Source of the DNA: MGBC114079 sp964531385
GTDB lineage: Bacteria > Bacillota > Clostridia > Lachnospirales > CAG-274
Length of the DNA stretch: 64,000 nucleotides
Direction of reading: 5' to 3'
NCBI GenBank assembly: GCA_964531385.1
Contig: CAZHGC010000010.1
Span: forward strand, 17,820 to 81,819
Every line of letters starts with the position of its first letter. Within the stretch, counting starts at the first letter, position 1. Shown in pieces: positions 35,929 to 44,401 of this stretch. The notes below the pieces were generated by a model. That model searched no databases, had not been told where the DNA came from, and was given only the letters and a program-made list of their open reading frames with translations. The translations under genes were made by a program, and so were the position numbers.

Positions 35929-37068
35929 TCAGTTTTCGGTTGCCGAATTATGCGTTATTAAATCAATAAAATCAAGAGCATTCGAACTTTTCATAACAAT
36001 CCCTTTTTGCAGAGTAAATACAATAAATTCAATCTCAATTTGATTTTTGCAACGCTTTTGTAAATTTTTATAAATCTTTTCGCCAATATCCGAAAAAACC
36101 GCCTTTTCAATTCCTTGTTTTTCAATGATTTCAATACATTCATCAACCGTAACCGCATTCATAATTTGCTCGGCAAAATCTTTGCTTCCTCCGTTAAAAA
36201 GGCTGTACAACGCAAAAACCTCCTGCCTTCCGTCACCATATGCCGAATGCGTGTTCATAATTCCAAGAGCAAGTTTAACAAGTTTCCCACAATGCCCAAT
36301 AAAAATCATTTTTTTAAATCCCTTATAAACGGCATAATCAATTACTTCGCCGATATAATTCGAACATTTAACCGCACAATCAATGTCAAAGCCAAATTCC
36401 TTTTTTGCAAAATCTCTCCCATAATTTCCCGGACAAACAGCAACTATATCATCATTCTCCAAAAATTTCATATCCATTTCAATTTTAATTGTGTCAACAA
36501 TTGCTTTTTCGCTCATAGGCTCAACAATTCCGCTTGTTCCAAGAATGGAAATTCCTCCAACAATCCCAAGGTGTTCATTAAATGTTTTTTTCGCAACTTC
36601 CTCTCCGTTTTCGGCAGAAATAACAACTTTAAAACCCTTTTTATATTCAAACTTTTTTGCGGTAGCCGAAAGATTTTCCAAAATCATTTTCATCGGAACA
36701 GGATTTATTGCAGCTTTTCCAACTTCAACAGATAACCCTCTTTTTGTAACAACTCCAACACCTTTTCCTCCAACAACTTCCGTCTCATCGGAAAAAGAAA
36801 CTGTTGCAAAAATAATAATTCCGTCAGTAACGTCAGGGTCATCTCCGCTATATTTCCTAACACCGCAACAAACAGAATTTTCTTTAATTGTAATATTTAA
36901 AACATCAGCACAAAATTTAACGCCCGAAGGGGTTATAATTTCAACCTGTTCAATTTTTTCCTTTGAAAGAAGCATCTCTGTCGCAGCATAGGCCGCCGCA
37001 GCCGCACAACTTCCCGTTGTAAATCCAAATTTAAGTGCTTGTTGCCCTTTAACAATAAAATCATTCAT
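35929..37068 (-). CDS. cbiD: Cobalt-precorrin-5B C1-methyltransferase
   Basis: 379 residues. FGFTTGSCAAAAAYAA near the N-terminus, SGDDPDVTDG, GVGVVTKRGL, INPVPMKMI, GTSGIVEPMSE and FIGHCGKLVKLALGIMNTHS are all CbiD signatures. Diagnostic of the anaerobic route. First gene of the array; the ribosome site before ATG 37068 is weak (GTGAGTG), and an in-frame GTG at 37080 is an alternative start. Confidence 0.94.
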   Translation of the reverse strand: MNDFIVKGQQALKFGFTTGSCAAAAAYAATEMLLSKEKIEQVEIITPSGVKFCADVLNITIKENSVCCGVRKYSGDDPDVTDGIIIFATVSFSDETEVVGGKGVGVVTKRGLSVEVGKAAINPVPMKMILENLSATAKKFEYKKGFKVVISAENGEEVAKKTFNEHLGIVGGISILGTSGIVEPMSEKAIVDTIKIEMDMKFLENDDIVAVCPGNYGRDFAKKEFGFDIDCAVKCSNYIGEVIDYAVYKGFKKMIFIGHCGKLVKLALGIMNTHSAYGDGRQEVFALYSLFNGGSKDFAEQIMNAVTVDECIEIIEKQGIEKAVFSDIGEKIYKNLQKRCKNQIEIEFIVFTLQKGIVMKSSNALDFIDLITHNSATEN

Positions 37069-37179
37069 AGAAAAACACACTCACTTTTAAACCGACACAG
37101 CATAATTAATAAACAATTTCAAGATAATTCCCCACATTGCATTAATTAAACCTTATTATTAGTCAATAGCATTAAAAAT

Positions 37180-37209
37180 ATTATAACAACAAGCTTGCAA
37201 AAACAGCAA
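37180..37209 (-). promoter_or_regulatory. Candidate promoter of the B12 array
   Basis: A perfect -10 TATAAT (37185-37180) with a poor -35 TTGCTG (37209-37204) at 18-base spacing on the minus strand. A better TTGACA exists at 37219-37214 but is 28 bases from this -10. The leader would be about 100 bases. Confidence 0.4.
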
Positions 37210-37340
37210 ACTGTGTCAACAGCACCATATAAACAAAGTTTATGTGGTTATTATATCACACTTTTTATCATTAATCTACTCTATAGAGTTGCCTTTATTG
37301 TCAAACTTGCAAAAATCTTCGTTATTTTTTAAATTTATGC

Positions 37341-37369
37341 TTGCATTATATGTAATTTTGTGATATATT
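37341..37369 (+). promoter_or_regulatory. Candidate promoter of the ACT-hom-lysC operon
   Basis: -35 TTGCAT (37341-37346), a 17-base spacer and -10 TATATT (37364-37369), giving a leader of about 35 bases before ATG 37411. Confidence 0.4.
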
Positions 37370-37410
37370 TCCTTGTATGGAATACAAATGTTTGCGGTAG
37401 GAGTACAAAT

Positions 37411-37854
37411 ATGAAAGAAAATGCTGATTTTTTTATTGTTGAAAAAAAAGTGCTTCCTGAAATTTTTATAAAGGTTATCAAAGCAAAAAGTCTTATGGAC
37501 AATCAAAAAGCAAAAACAATTAAAGATGCTGTCAATATGGTTGGAATAAGTCGAAGTGCCTTCTATAAATATAAGGACTCTGTATTTGAACTTAATAATA
37601 ATTCAAGAGGCCGAACACTGACAATAGCAATTAACCTCGAAAATAATCCGGGGCTTCTTTCAAACGTGCTAAACGTTATTGCGGGAGAAAAAGCAAATAT
37701 TCTCACAATTAACCAAACTATTCCAATTAATAACATCGCAAATGTTACCATTACTGTTGAAACAGACAGAACTAATAACGAAATAGTTGAATTGGTTCAA
37801 AAGTTGGAAAAACTAAATGGTGTCCAAACACTTAAAATTATTGCCAGGGAGTGA
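37411..37854 (+). CDS. ACT domain-containing protein (PheB/UPF0735 type)
   Basis: 147 residues. Residues about 1-65 hold a helix-turn-helix-like segment (KTIKDAVNMVGISRSAFYKYKD); residues about 70-147 are an ACT domain (RTLTIAINLENNPGLLSNVLNVIAGEKANILTINQ). The layout and length match B. subtilis PheB and the UPF0735 group, proposed amino-acid-sensing regulators. ATG 37411 follows GGAG by 7 bases. It is the first gene of an operon with hom and lysC, so threonine or another aspartate-family amino acid is a plausible ligand (inference). Confidence 0.85.
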   Translation: MKENADFFIVEKKVLPEIFIKVIKAKSLMDNQKAKTIKDAVNMVGISRSAFYKYKDSVFELNNNSRGRTLTIAINLENNPGLLSNVLNVIAGEKANILTINQTIPINNIANVTITVETDRTNNEIVELVQKLEKLNGVQTLKIIARE

Positions 37855-37859
37855 TATTG

Positions 37860-39098
37860 ATGACTGAAATAGCAGTCTTGGGTTACGGTACGGTTGGTTC
37901 GGGTGTTTATGAAGTTTTAAACACAAATCGTGAAAGCATCGATAAAAATGCAAATGAAGAAATCAGAATTAAATACGTTTTGGATTTGAGAGATTTCCCG
38001 GGAGAACCCGTTCAAGAATACATTGTTCACGATTTTAACATCATTTTAAATGATGATAATGTTAAAGTTATCGCCGAAGTTATGGGAGGCGTTGAGCCTG
38101 CATACACTTTCGTAAAAAGTGCCCTTTTAAAAGGAAAAAGCGTTGTAACATCAAATAAAGAACTTGTTGCAAAACATGGTGCCGAACTTTTGCAAATTGC
38201 AAAAGAAAAAAATATAAATTTCCTTTTCGAAGCAAGCGTTGGCGGAGGAATTCCAATCATCAGACCGTTAAACCAATCTTTAACAGCTGATGAAATTTAC
38301 GAAATAACAGGAATTTTAAACGGAACAACAAATTATATGCTTACAAAAATGACAAGAGATGGCCTCGATTATGATGAAATTTTAAAAGATGCACAAAATA
38401 AAGGTTATGCGGAAAGAAATCCCGCTGCCGACGTTGAAGGTTTCGACACTTGCCGTAAAATTGCAATTCTTGTTTCCCTTGCAATAGGCAAACAAGTTGA
38501 TTTCGAAAATATATACACCGAAGGAATTACAAATATAAGCAAAATTGACATCGACTATGTCAAAAAAATGGGAAAAAGCATCAAACTTCTTGCAACTTCA
38601 AAAGTTGTTGACAGCGGAGTTTGGGCAAGAGTTTCTCCTGTCATAATAGGCGAAGAAAATCCTTTGTCAATGGTAAATGATGTATTCAATGCAATTTTGG
38701 TTAAAGGAAATGTTATTGGTGATGTTATGTTCTATGGCAAAGGTGCCGGAAAACTTCCAACAGCAAGTGCGGTTGTTGCCGATATAGTTGATGCCGTTAA
38801 ACATCTCGGCAGAAATATTATGACTTCTTGGTCAACCGAAAAACTTGAAATTCTCGACATCGATAACGTTGAAGTCAGCAAATTTATAAGAGTTGAATAT
38901 ACTAATAAAGAAGAAGCTTTATCATCTGTTAAAGAAATTTTCGGAAATTGTGAAATTATCGAAACAGATTCTGCAAGTTCCGAATTTGCTTTCGTTTCAC
39001 CCGTTGAAACAGAAAAGGAAATAAATGATAAAGTCAATCAATTATTAAACAAGGAATGTGTTGTTAATATTCCCAATACTGTAAGAGTTGAAAAATAA
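37860..39098 (+). CDS. hom: Homoserine dehydrogenase
   Basis: Reduces aspartate-4-semialdehyde to homoserine for threonine and methionine. 412 residues: NAD(P) site LGYGTVGSGV (6-15), TSNKELVAKHG, FEASVGGGIPIIRPL, GILNGTTNYMLTKM and AERNPAADVEGFD. The C-terminal 70 residues resemble a shortened ACT domain. ATG 37860 has GGAG 8 bases upstream, at the end of the preceding gene. Confidence 0.95.
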   Translation: MTEIAVLGYGTVGSGVYEVLNTNRESIDKNANEEIRIKYVLDLRDFPGEPVQEYIVHDFNIILNDDNVKVIAEVMGGVEPAYTFVKSALLKGKSVVTSNKELVAKHGAELLQIAKEKNINFLFEASVGGGIPIIRPLNQSLTADEIYEITGILNGTTNYMLTKMTRDGLDYDEILKDAQNKGYAERNPAADVEGFDTCRKIAILVSLAIGKQVDFENIYTEGITNISKIDIDYVKKMGKSIKLLATSKVVDSGVWARVSPVIIGEENPLSMVNDVFNAILVKGNVIGDVMFYGKGAGKLPTASAVVADIVDAVKHLGRNIMTSWSTEKLEILDIDNVEVSKFIRVEYTNKEEALSSVKEIFGNCEIIETDSASSEFAFVSPVETEKEINDKVNQLLNKECVVNIPNTVRVEK

Positions 39099-39121
39099 CA
39101 ACTTCTAAGGAGGAAGTAATA

Positions 39122-40336
39122 GTGTTAATCGTAAAGAAATTTGGCGGTACTTCTGTTGCTAATGCTGAAAGAATTTTTAATGTTGCAAATCGTTTGGTTG
39201 AATCCTATAAGGAAGGCAACAAAATAGTTGTTGTTCTTTCCGCACAAGGAGATACAACAGATGACCTTATCGAAAAAGCAAATGAAATAAATCCAGAAGC
39301 TTCAAAAAGAGAAATGGATATGCTTCTTTCAACAGGTGAACAACAGTCGGTTGCTTTAATGGCAATGGCAATCCAAAAACTCGGCTATCCTGCTGTTTCT
39401 CTAAATGCTTTTCAATGTGATATTTATTCTACATCAAATTATAATAATGCACGTATTAAAAGCATTTCAACCGAAAGAATTAACGAAGAACTCGAAAAAA
39501 ACAATATCGTTATCGTTACAGGCTTTCAAGGGGTCAACAGAGGCGGAGATGTAACAACATTGGGAAGAGGTGGCTCAGACACTTCAGCAGTTGCATTGGC
39601 AGCAACTCTTCACGCAGATTTATGCGAAATTTACACCGATGTTGACGGAGTTTACACCGCCGACCCAAGAGTTGTCAAAAATGCAAGAAAGCTTTCCGAA
39701 ATAAGTTATGATGAAATGCTTGAATTGGCATCTCTCGGTGCAAAAGTTCTTCATAACCGTTCTGTTGAACTTGCTAAAAAATATAATGTAAATTTGGTTG
39801 TACGTTCAAGTCTTACACGCGAAGAAGGTACTATTGTTAAGGAGGAATCTACTGTGGAAAAAATGTTGGTAAACGGAGTTGCCGTTGATAAGGATATTTC
39901 AAGAATTGCATTGGTTGGGCTTAAAGATGAACCGGGAATTGCGTTCAAAGTGTTCTCTTTGCTTGCAAAAAATAAAATCAGCGTTGACATCATTTTGCAG
40001 TCTATCGGACGTGAAAATACAAAAGATATATCCTTCACAGTTTCTACAGCTGATTTAAACGATGCTCTTAAAGTTCTTGAAGAAAGTAAAGGCAGATTTC
40101 ATTACGAAAAACTCCTTCACGATGACAAAGTTGCAAAAGTTTCAATTGTCGGTGCAGGAATGGCAACAAATGCCGGTGTTGCATCAACTATGTTCGAAGC
40201 TTTGTATGACGAAGACATCAATATACGAATGATTTCAACTTCAGAAATCAAAATCTCCGTTCTTGTTTCCGAAAAAGATGCAGAACGAGCAGCTAATGCT
40301 ATCCACGAAAAATTCAGACTTGATCAGGCTAAATAA
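39122..40336 (+). CDS. lysC: Aspartate kinase with internal start for a beta subunit
   Basis: Phosphorylates aspartate, the entry step to lysine, threonine and methionine. 404 residues: kinase domain with VKKFGGTSVANAERI at the N-terminus, FQGVNRGGDVTTLGRGGSDTSA and YTDVDGVYTADPR; C-terminal tandem ACT domains (about 260-404). GTG 39122 follows GGAGG. Inside the gene a perfect AAGGAGG (39839-39845) is followed 8 bases later by an in-frame GTG (39854, residue 245), which would give a 160-residue regulatory subunit, as known for B. subtilis LysC. A terminator follows the stop. Confidence 0.96.
   Translation: MLIVKKFGGTSVANAERIFNVANRLVESYKEGNKIVVVLSAQGDTTDDLIEKANEINPEASKREMDMLLSTGEQQSVALMAMAIQKLGYPAVSLNAFQCDIYSTSNYNNARIKSISTERINEELEKNNIVIVTGFQGVNRGGDVTTLGRGGSDTSAVALAATLHADLCEIYTDVDGVYTADPRVVKNARKLSEISYDEMLELASLGAKVLHNRSVELAKKYNVNLVVRSSLTREEGTIVKEESTVEKMLVNGVAVDKDISRIALVGLKDEPGIAFKVFSLLAKNKISVDIILQSIGRENTKDISFTVSTADLNDALKVLEESKGRFHYEKLLHDDKVAKVSIVGAGMATNAGVASTMFEALYDEDINIRMISTSEIKISVLVSEKDAERAANAIHEKFRLDQAK
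39839..39856 (+). promoter_or_regulatory. Internal ribosome binding site and GTG start within lysC
   Basis: AAGGAGG, 8-base spacer, GTG (39854-39856), in frame with lysC; an in-frame ATG follows three codons later (39863). The product would be residues 245-404, the two ACT domains. The length matches the roughly 161-residue beta subunit of B. subtilis aspartokinase II. Confidence 0.75.
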
Positions 40337-40347
40337 TTCTACACAAC

Positions 40348-40382
40348 AGCAGAGCAAAATTAAATTTCAATTTTGCTCTGCT
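40348..40382 (+). terminator. Terminator after lysC
   Basis: A 12-bp stem AGCAGAGCAAAA/TTTTGCTCTGCT (extendable by two A-T pairs) 11 bases past the lysC stop. The T-tract is weak. Confidence 0.7.
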
Positions 40383-40491
40383 CTTAGTCTAAATTCAAAA
40401 TTTTTTTATAACTTTATGTAAATACACACATCACGATAATCCTTAATTATCCCTGTGTGGCATTTTCTTAAATTAAATCGGGGGTTTTTTA

Positions 40492-41814
40492 TTGTTAATT
40501 AACTATTTTATAACGCTTTTTTTCACTGTTGTCGCAAAAGGATTTCTGTCGGCAGTTGAATTTGCAGTAAAATCCGTTCAGAGAAGAGTAATAATTTCAA
40601 ATTCGGATACTGACGAAAATGATACCAACGGGAAGAGTATGGATAAATATATCATAACAATCAATGTTTTAAAATCAATAGTTATGATATGCTTCGGTGG
40701 GTTTGTTTTCAATAATATCCAAGATGTTGTTTCAAGCTTTAATATTGCAAACAACAGCTCTTTTGCATATTATTTAACAGAATTTATCATTTTAATTATA
40801 ACACTCTATGTCATCGTAATTTTTGGCGGATTTATTCCAAAGAAATTTGCTGTTAAATTTTCAAAAAAAATTTCTTCTGTCGGAATTATCCCAATAAAAA
40901 TTATCTATTATCTGGGAATTGTTTTTTTCTACCCTTTCGTTGCGTTGTCTGCTTTTTTAAGCAAGCTTTTCGGAATTCATCAAAACATTCACGATGATTA
41001 TATAACTCAAGAAGAAATTATGATGTTGATTGATGCCGGCGGAGAAAAAGGAGCAATCGATGATGATGAGCGTGAAATGCTCACAAATGTTTTTGAATTT
41101 GATGATAAAATTGCCGGCGATATTGTAACCCATAGAAAAGATATTGTCGCACTTTCGCTCAATTCAGATGTTGAAGACATAATAAAAATTGTTCTTGATG
41201 AAAAATATTCAAGAATTCCTGTATATGAAGAATCTATCGATAACATTATCGGTATTTTACATATAAAAGATGTTATGAAATATTTGCTTATGTTCGGCAA
41301 AGATAATTTTGACATCAAAAAAGTTATGATGGAACCATATTTCGTTCCTTTCACAAAAAAAACAGACGAACTTTTTAAAGAAATGCAAGAAAATAAAATA
41401 CATTTAAGCGTTGTACTTGATGAATACGGCGGAACTCTCGGAATTGTTTCTATGGAAGATTTAATCGAAGAAGTTATGGGAAATATTCTCGATGAATATG
41501 ACGATGACGAAACTCCCGAAATAATTTCCAATGACGGAATTAACTTCTATATCGACGGAAAAACCGATTACAAAGATGTTTGCGAATATCTTGAAATCAC
41601 ACCGTCCAATGATGACGAAGAAGAATATGACACCGTCAGCGGATTTTTAATCGGAAAAATGGGGCACATTCCCGAAGTAGATGAAAATTTTCAATTCGAA
41701 CTCGAAAACTATATCTTTAGCGTTGAAAAAGTTGAAGATAACCGAATTTCTCTCATAAAAGCCGTCAAAAAAGAACCTGTTGAAAATCCAAAAGAAGAAA
41801 TTTCAGCAGAATAA
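40492..41814 (+). CDS. CNNM/CBS domain membrane protein (HlyC/CorC-like)
   Basis: 440 residues. N-terminal DUF21/CNNM membrane domain with about four helices (1-25, 58-85, 92-115, 125-150); paired CBS domains (about 205-325; VTHRKDIVALSLNSDVEDII, SRIPVYEESIDNIIGILHIKDV, DEYGGTLGIVSMEDLIEEVMG); and a C-terminal CorC/HlyC transporter-associated domain (about 345-430). Such proteins are linked to Mg2+ or Co2+ efflux or homeostasis; direction and ion are not shown by sequence. TTG 40492 follows a GGGGG 7 bases upstream. Monocistronic. Confidence 0.88.
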   Translation: MLINYFITLFFTVVAKGFLSAVEFAVKSVQRRVIISNSDTDENDTNGKSMDKYIITINVLKSIVMICFGGFVFNNIQDVVSSFNIANNSSFAYYLTEFIILIITLYVIVIFGGFIPKKFAVKFSKKISSVGIIPIKIIYYLGIVFFYPFVALSAFLSKLFGIHQNIHDDYITQEEIMMLIDAGGEKGAIDDDEREMLTNVFEFDDKIAGDIVTHRKDIVALSLNSDVEDIIKIVLDEKYSRIPVYEESIDNIIGILHIKDVMKYLLMFGKDNFDIKKVMMEPYFVPFTKKTDELFKEMQENKIHLSVVLDEYGGTLGIVSMEDLIEEVMGNILDEYDDDETPEIISNDGINFYIDGKTDYKDVCEYLEITPSNDDEEEYDTVSGFLIGKMGHIPEVDENFQFELENYIFSVEKVEDNRISLIKAVKKEPVENPKEEISAE

Positions 41815-41910
41815 ATTTTAAATAACTACTCATATTTTCTTCAAACTCTCGCAAAATCATATGCTTCGTCCTAAAAAGGCTCATTTTGATTTTGTTTCGA
41901 TATAAAAAAC

Positions 41911-41957
41911 AAAGGCTTAAAAGGTGCATAATGCTTTCAAACACCTTTTAAGCCTTT
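41911..41957 (+). terminator. Terminator after the CNNM/CBS gene
   Basis: A perfect 16-bp stem (AAAGGCTTAAAAGGTG and its complement), a 15-base loop and a T run, about 95 bases past the stop. Confidence 0.8.
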
Positions 41958-42065
41958 TTTCTTCAAACAACCATTACATAACAACAAGCGTGCAAAACTC
42001 CACATCATTCCAAAATTCATAAATTTTAGAAATCCGCTTGCATCAATCAAAAAACATAACACTAA

Positions 42066-43388
42066 CTACATAACGTCATCGGAATTGAAAACATCTCCGC
42101 ATTCAGGGCAAAACTTCGGTGGATTATGTGGGTCGCTCGGTTGCCAACCACACTTATCACATTTATAAACAGGCAATTTTTTCGGCTTTCCACACTCCGT
42201 ACAAAACTTACCCGAATTTTCTGCTCCACATTCGCATTTCCATTTCAAATCAACAGGTTTCGACTTTCCACATTCCATACAGAATTTACCCGAATTTTCC
42301 GCTCCGCATTCACATTTCCATACATTACTTGCAGAACTCTCCGTTTTTCTTTGTTGTACATTGGCACTTTGCAAATTCTGTTGTGCACCCATTTGATATA
42401 AGGCTTGAGGATTCATTCCGCCGGCTTGATTTGCCATACCCATTCCCATAAAGCCCATCATTGCTCCGTTTTCGTTTGCCGCTGCGGCTTTCATAGCGTC
42501 CGCTTGAGCTCCAACAAGAGTTGCCGCTGCCATAGTTGGATCACGCATAATCGCCGAACGTTGAGCCTGTTTAATTAAATCTTCGTCTTCTTTCGGAATT
42601 GTAACGGAATTCAAACCAACACTAACAATCTCTATACCTCTCAAATCAAGCCATTCCGCCGACAACTCCAACTTCAAAGCATCACAAATTTCCATTGTCT
42701 TTCCCGGAAGCTGATTTGGACGAACTTCAAGTTCAGAAATTTTGGCAAACGCCGGACCCAAATGTTTTATAAGCTCCGACTTCATTTGGCTGTCTATTTC
42801 ACTGCGTGAATATTCATCTTCAACGTTTCCGCAAACATTTGTATAAAACAACAGCGGATTAGTAATTCTATATGAATATACACCGTTACATTTAACCGAA
42901 ACATCAATGTCCAAACCAATTTTGCTGTCAACAACACGAAATGGAATTGGGTTTAAAGTTCCAAATTTATTGTCAAGAATTTCTTTTGTATTAAAATAAT
43001 AAACTCTTTGGTCTTTTCCTGTATCTCCGCCATATGTAAAACGTTTACCGATAGTTTTAAAAACATTTTTAATGCCCTCTCCCAAACTTCCGGAAAAAAT
43101 TGACGGCTCAGTTGATGTATCATAAATAAATTCTCCGGGCTCAGCACAAACTTCAACAATTTTGCCTTGTTCAACGATAATCATACATTGCCCATCAGCA
43201 ACAGCAATTCCCGAACCGTTTGAAATAATATTATCGCTACCCTTTGTATTTGAAGAACGTTTGCCAACTTGCTTCTGTCCTTTAACAACCAAAATATCTT
43301 TATCAATAGCATCACAATAAAAAAATTCTTTCCATTGGTCGGCAAGAGTTCCGCCAACAGCTCCTAATCCCGCTTTAATCAAGCCCAT
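42066..43388 (-). CDS. SPFH-domain protein with three C-terminal zinc ribbons
   Basis: 440 residues resembling YdjI-type (virion-core-like) SPFH proteins. The N-terminal half is an SPFH/band-7-like domain (IAVADGQCMIIVEQGKIVE, then PIPFRVVDSKIGLDIDVSVKCNGVYSYRI), with no clear membrane helix. Residues about 285-350 are Ala/Met/Gln-rich. The C-terminus has three CxC/CxxC zinc ribbons; the first two share WKCECGAENSGKFC(M/T)ECGK and the third is longer (CDKCGW...FCPECG). The role is unknown; family members are thought to organise membranes or respond to envelope stress. Monocistronic. Confidence 0.8.
   Translation of the reverse strand: MGLIKAGLGAVGGTLADQWKEFFYCDAIDKDILVVKGQKQVGKRSSNTKGSDNIISNGSGIAVADGQCMIIVEQGKIVEVCAEPGEFIYDTSTEPSIFSGSLGEGIKNVFKTIGKRFTYGGDTGKDQRVYYFNTKEILDNKFGTLNPIPFRVVDSKIGLDIDVSVKCNGVYSYRITNPLLFYTNVCGNVEDEYSRSEIDSQMKSELIKHLGPAFAKISELEVRPNQLPGKTMEICDALKLELSAEWLDLRGIEIVSVGLNSVTIPKEDEDLIKQAQRSAIMRDPTMAAATLVGAQADAMKAAAANENGAMMGFMGMGMANQAGGMNPQALYQMGAQQNLQSANVQQRKTESSASNVWKCECGAENSGKFCMECGKSKPVDLKWKCECGAENSGKFCTECGKPKKLPVYKCDKCGWQPSDPHNPPKFCPECGDVFNSDDVM
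42166..42330 (-). repeat. Tandem zinc-ribbon repeat inside the SPFH gene
   Basis: Two direct DNA repeats with about 75-80-base periodicity encode ribbons one and two; the blocks near 42205-42248 and 42283-42325 are nearly identical. This points to recent internal duplication. Confidence 0.7.
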
Positions 43389-43553
43389 AAAAACTCTCCT
43401 TTCGCAAAAAAAATAAAAATCAATTTACTTAAAACTTCGCCTCAAAAAGACATTTTTTCAGATATAATGTCCATATAAACAATATCCTTATAACCATTAT
43501 ACCATTAATTTCAAACAAAAACAATACCTCAAAATTTTAGAATTATATCAAAA

Positions 43554-43594
43554 AAGCCATACAAGCTTTAATAAAATTAAAATTTGTATGGCTT
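43554..43594 (-). terminator. Terminator downstream of reverse rubrerythrin
   Basis: An AAGCCATACAA-type stem paired with TTGTATGGCTT around an AT-rich loop, followed by a T run in the minus direction. It lies about 145 bases past the rubrerythrin stop and before the SPFH gene. Confidence 0.75.
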
Positions 43595-43645
43595 AATTTT
43601 TAAACAACTTTTTATTATATAGTTTTATAAAAATTTTTTTGCTTT

Positions 43646-43737
43646 AAATGCTGCTCCGTAGCTTCTGCTACTCGCTTCCACATTCCCCTCCTTGGGTCGC
43701 TCAAATTTTTTTATTTCCAATTTATTTTCTTATAATT
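43646..43737. repeat. Interspersed repeat, copy A
   Basis: Shares about 60 conserved bases plus an AT-rich tail with copy B at 56466-56560: AAATGCTG..., a hairpin GTAGC-TTCT-GCTAC (43658-43671), ACTCGCTT, and CCCCTCCTTGGGTCG. It is notably GC-richer than its surroundings and lies against the rubrerythrin stop codon. It encodes no clear protein. Confidence 0.7.
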
Positions 43738-44283
43738 TTATTCTCCAAAATATCTCTTCAAGAGGCCCGCAAAAGCTTTTCCGTGTCTTGCCTCATCTTT
43801 GCACATTTCGTGAACAGTATCGTGAATTGCATCAAGATTTGCAGCTTTCGCTCTTGTTGCCAAATCTTTTTTACCTGCAGTTGCTCCGTGTTCAGCCGCA
43901 ACACGCATTTCAAGATTTTTCTTTGTGCTTTCGTCAACAACTTCACCAAGAAGCTCTGCAAATTTAGCAGCATGTTCAGCCTCTTCAAAAGCAATTCTTT
44001 TGTAAGCCTCCGCAACTTCCGGATATCCCTCTCTGTCTGCCTGACGGCTCATAGCAAGATACATTCCAACTTCTGTACATTCTCCCATAAAGTTTTGACG
44101 TAAATCTTCAACAATTGATTCGTCAACGCCTCTTGCAATTCCAATTCTGTGTTCATCAGCAAAAACCAAATCACCGCTCTGTTCTTTAAATTTGCTTGCA
44201 GGAGCACCACATTGTGGACATTTTTCAGGTGGGCAATCTCCCTCGTGAACATAACCGCAAATAATACATACAAATTTTTTCAT
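43738..44283 (-). CDS. Reverse rubrerythrin (NADH-dependent peroxidase type)
   Basis: Reduces H2O2 (and O2) in the cytosol of anaerobes. 181 residues with domain order rubredoxin first: C6-x2-C9 and C22-x2-C25 (CIICG, CPQCG), then a four-helix diiron domain with ECTEVGMYLAM, FEEAEHAAKF, AAEHGAT and KDEARHG. This order is the reverse of classical rubrerythrin and matches clostridial revRbr. ATG 44283 follows AAGGAGG. A Fur/PerR-type operator overlaps its promoter. Confidence 0.92.
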   Translation of the reverse strand: MKKFVCIICGYVHEGDCPPEKCPQCGAPASKFKEQSGDLVFADEHRIGIARGVDESIVEDLRQNFMGECTEVGMYLAMSRQADREGYPEVAEAYKRIAFEEAEHAAKFAELLGEVVDESTKKNLEMRVAAEHGATAGKKDLATRAKAANLDAIHDTVHEMCKDEARHGKAFAGLLKRYFGE

Positions 44284-44316
44284 AATAAAATCCTCCTTAA
44301 ACATATTTATATATAA

Positions 44317-44355
44317 ATTATAGAATAATCGTAATTAATTGATAATAATTATCAA
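44317..44355 (-). promoter_or_regulatory. Promoter and Fur/PerR-type operator of reverse rubrerythrin
   Basis: A perfect 8-1-8 inverted repeat TTGATAATAATTATCAA at 44339-44355 contains the TGATAATNATTATCA consensus of Fur-family regulators. It covers the -35 (TTATCA, 44345-44340); a perfect -10 TATAAT follows at 44322-44317 with 17-base spacing. Binding there would block RNA polymerase. In clostridia this gene is typically PerR-controlled, so peroxide-sensitive repression is the likely mode. Confidence 0.85.
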
Positions 44356-44401
44356 CTAACACAAATTATAAATTAAAATCAATCAAATGTCAATACTTTT
44401 T

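Larger units (their letters stand above)
37081..37410. other. Divergent intergenic region between the B12 array and the ACT-hom-lysC operon
   Basis: 330 AT-rich bases. It holds a candidate minus-strand promoter (37180-37209), a hairpin at 37224-37248 (ACCATATAAAC-3-GTTTATGTGGT, one wobble), and a candidate plus-strand promoter (37341-37369). I looked for the B12-box GCCACTG and the GGGAA...CCCGCNACTG core of a cobalamin riboswitch on the minus strand and did not find them. Confidence 0.6.

Noticed and set aside
37286..37296. GTTGCCTTTATTG resembling the end of the 58564 palindrome
   Set aside because: Only about 10 bases match and there is no dyad, so chance is likely.
37069..37410. Possible cobalamin riboswitch before cbiD
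   Set aside because: No B12-box GCCACTG or CGCNACTG core seen on the minus strand; only an AT-rich leader and a small hairpin.
42166..42330. Direct repeats that might suggest a CRISPR-like array
   Set aside because: They encode in-frame zinc ribbons with no unique spacers between short repeats.
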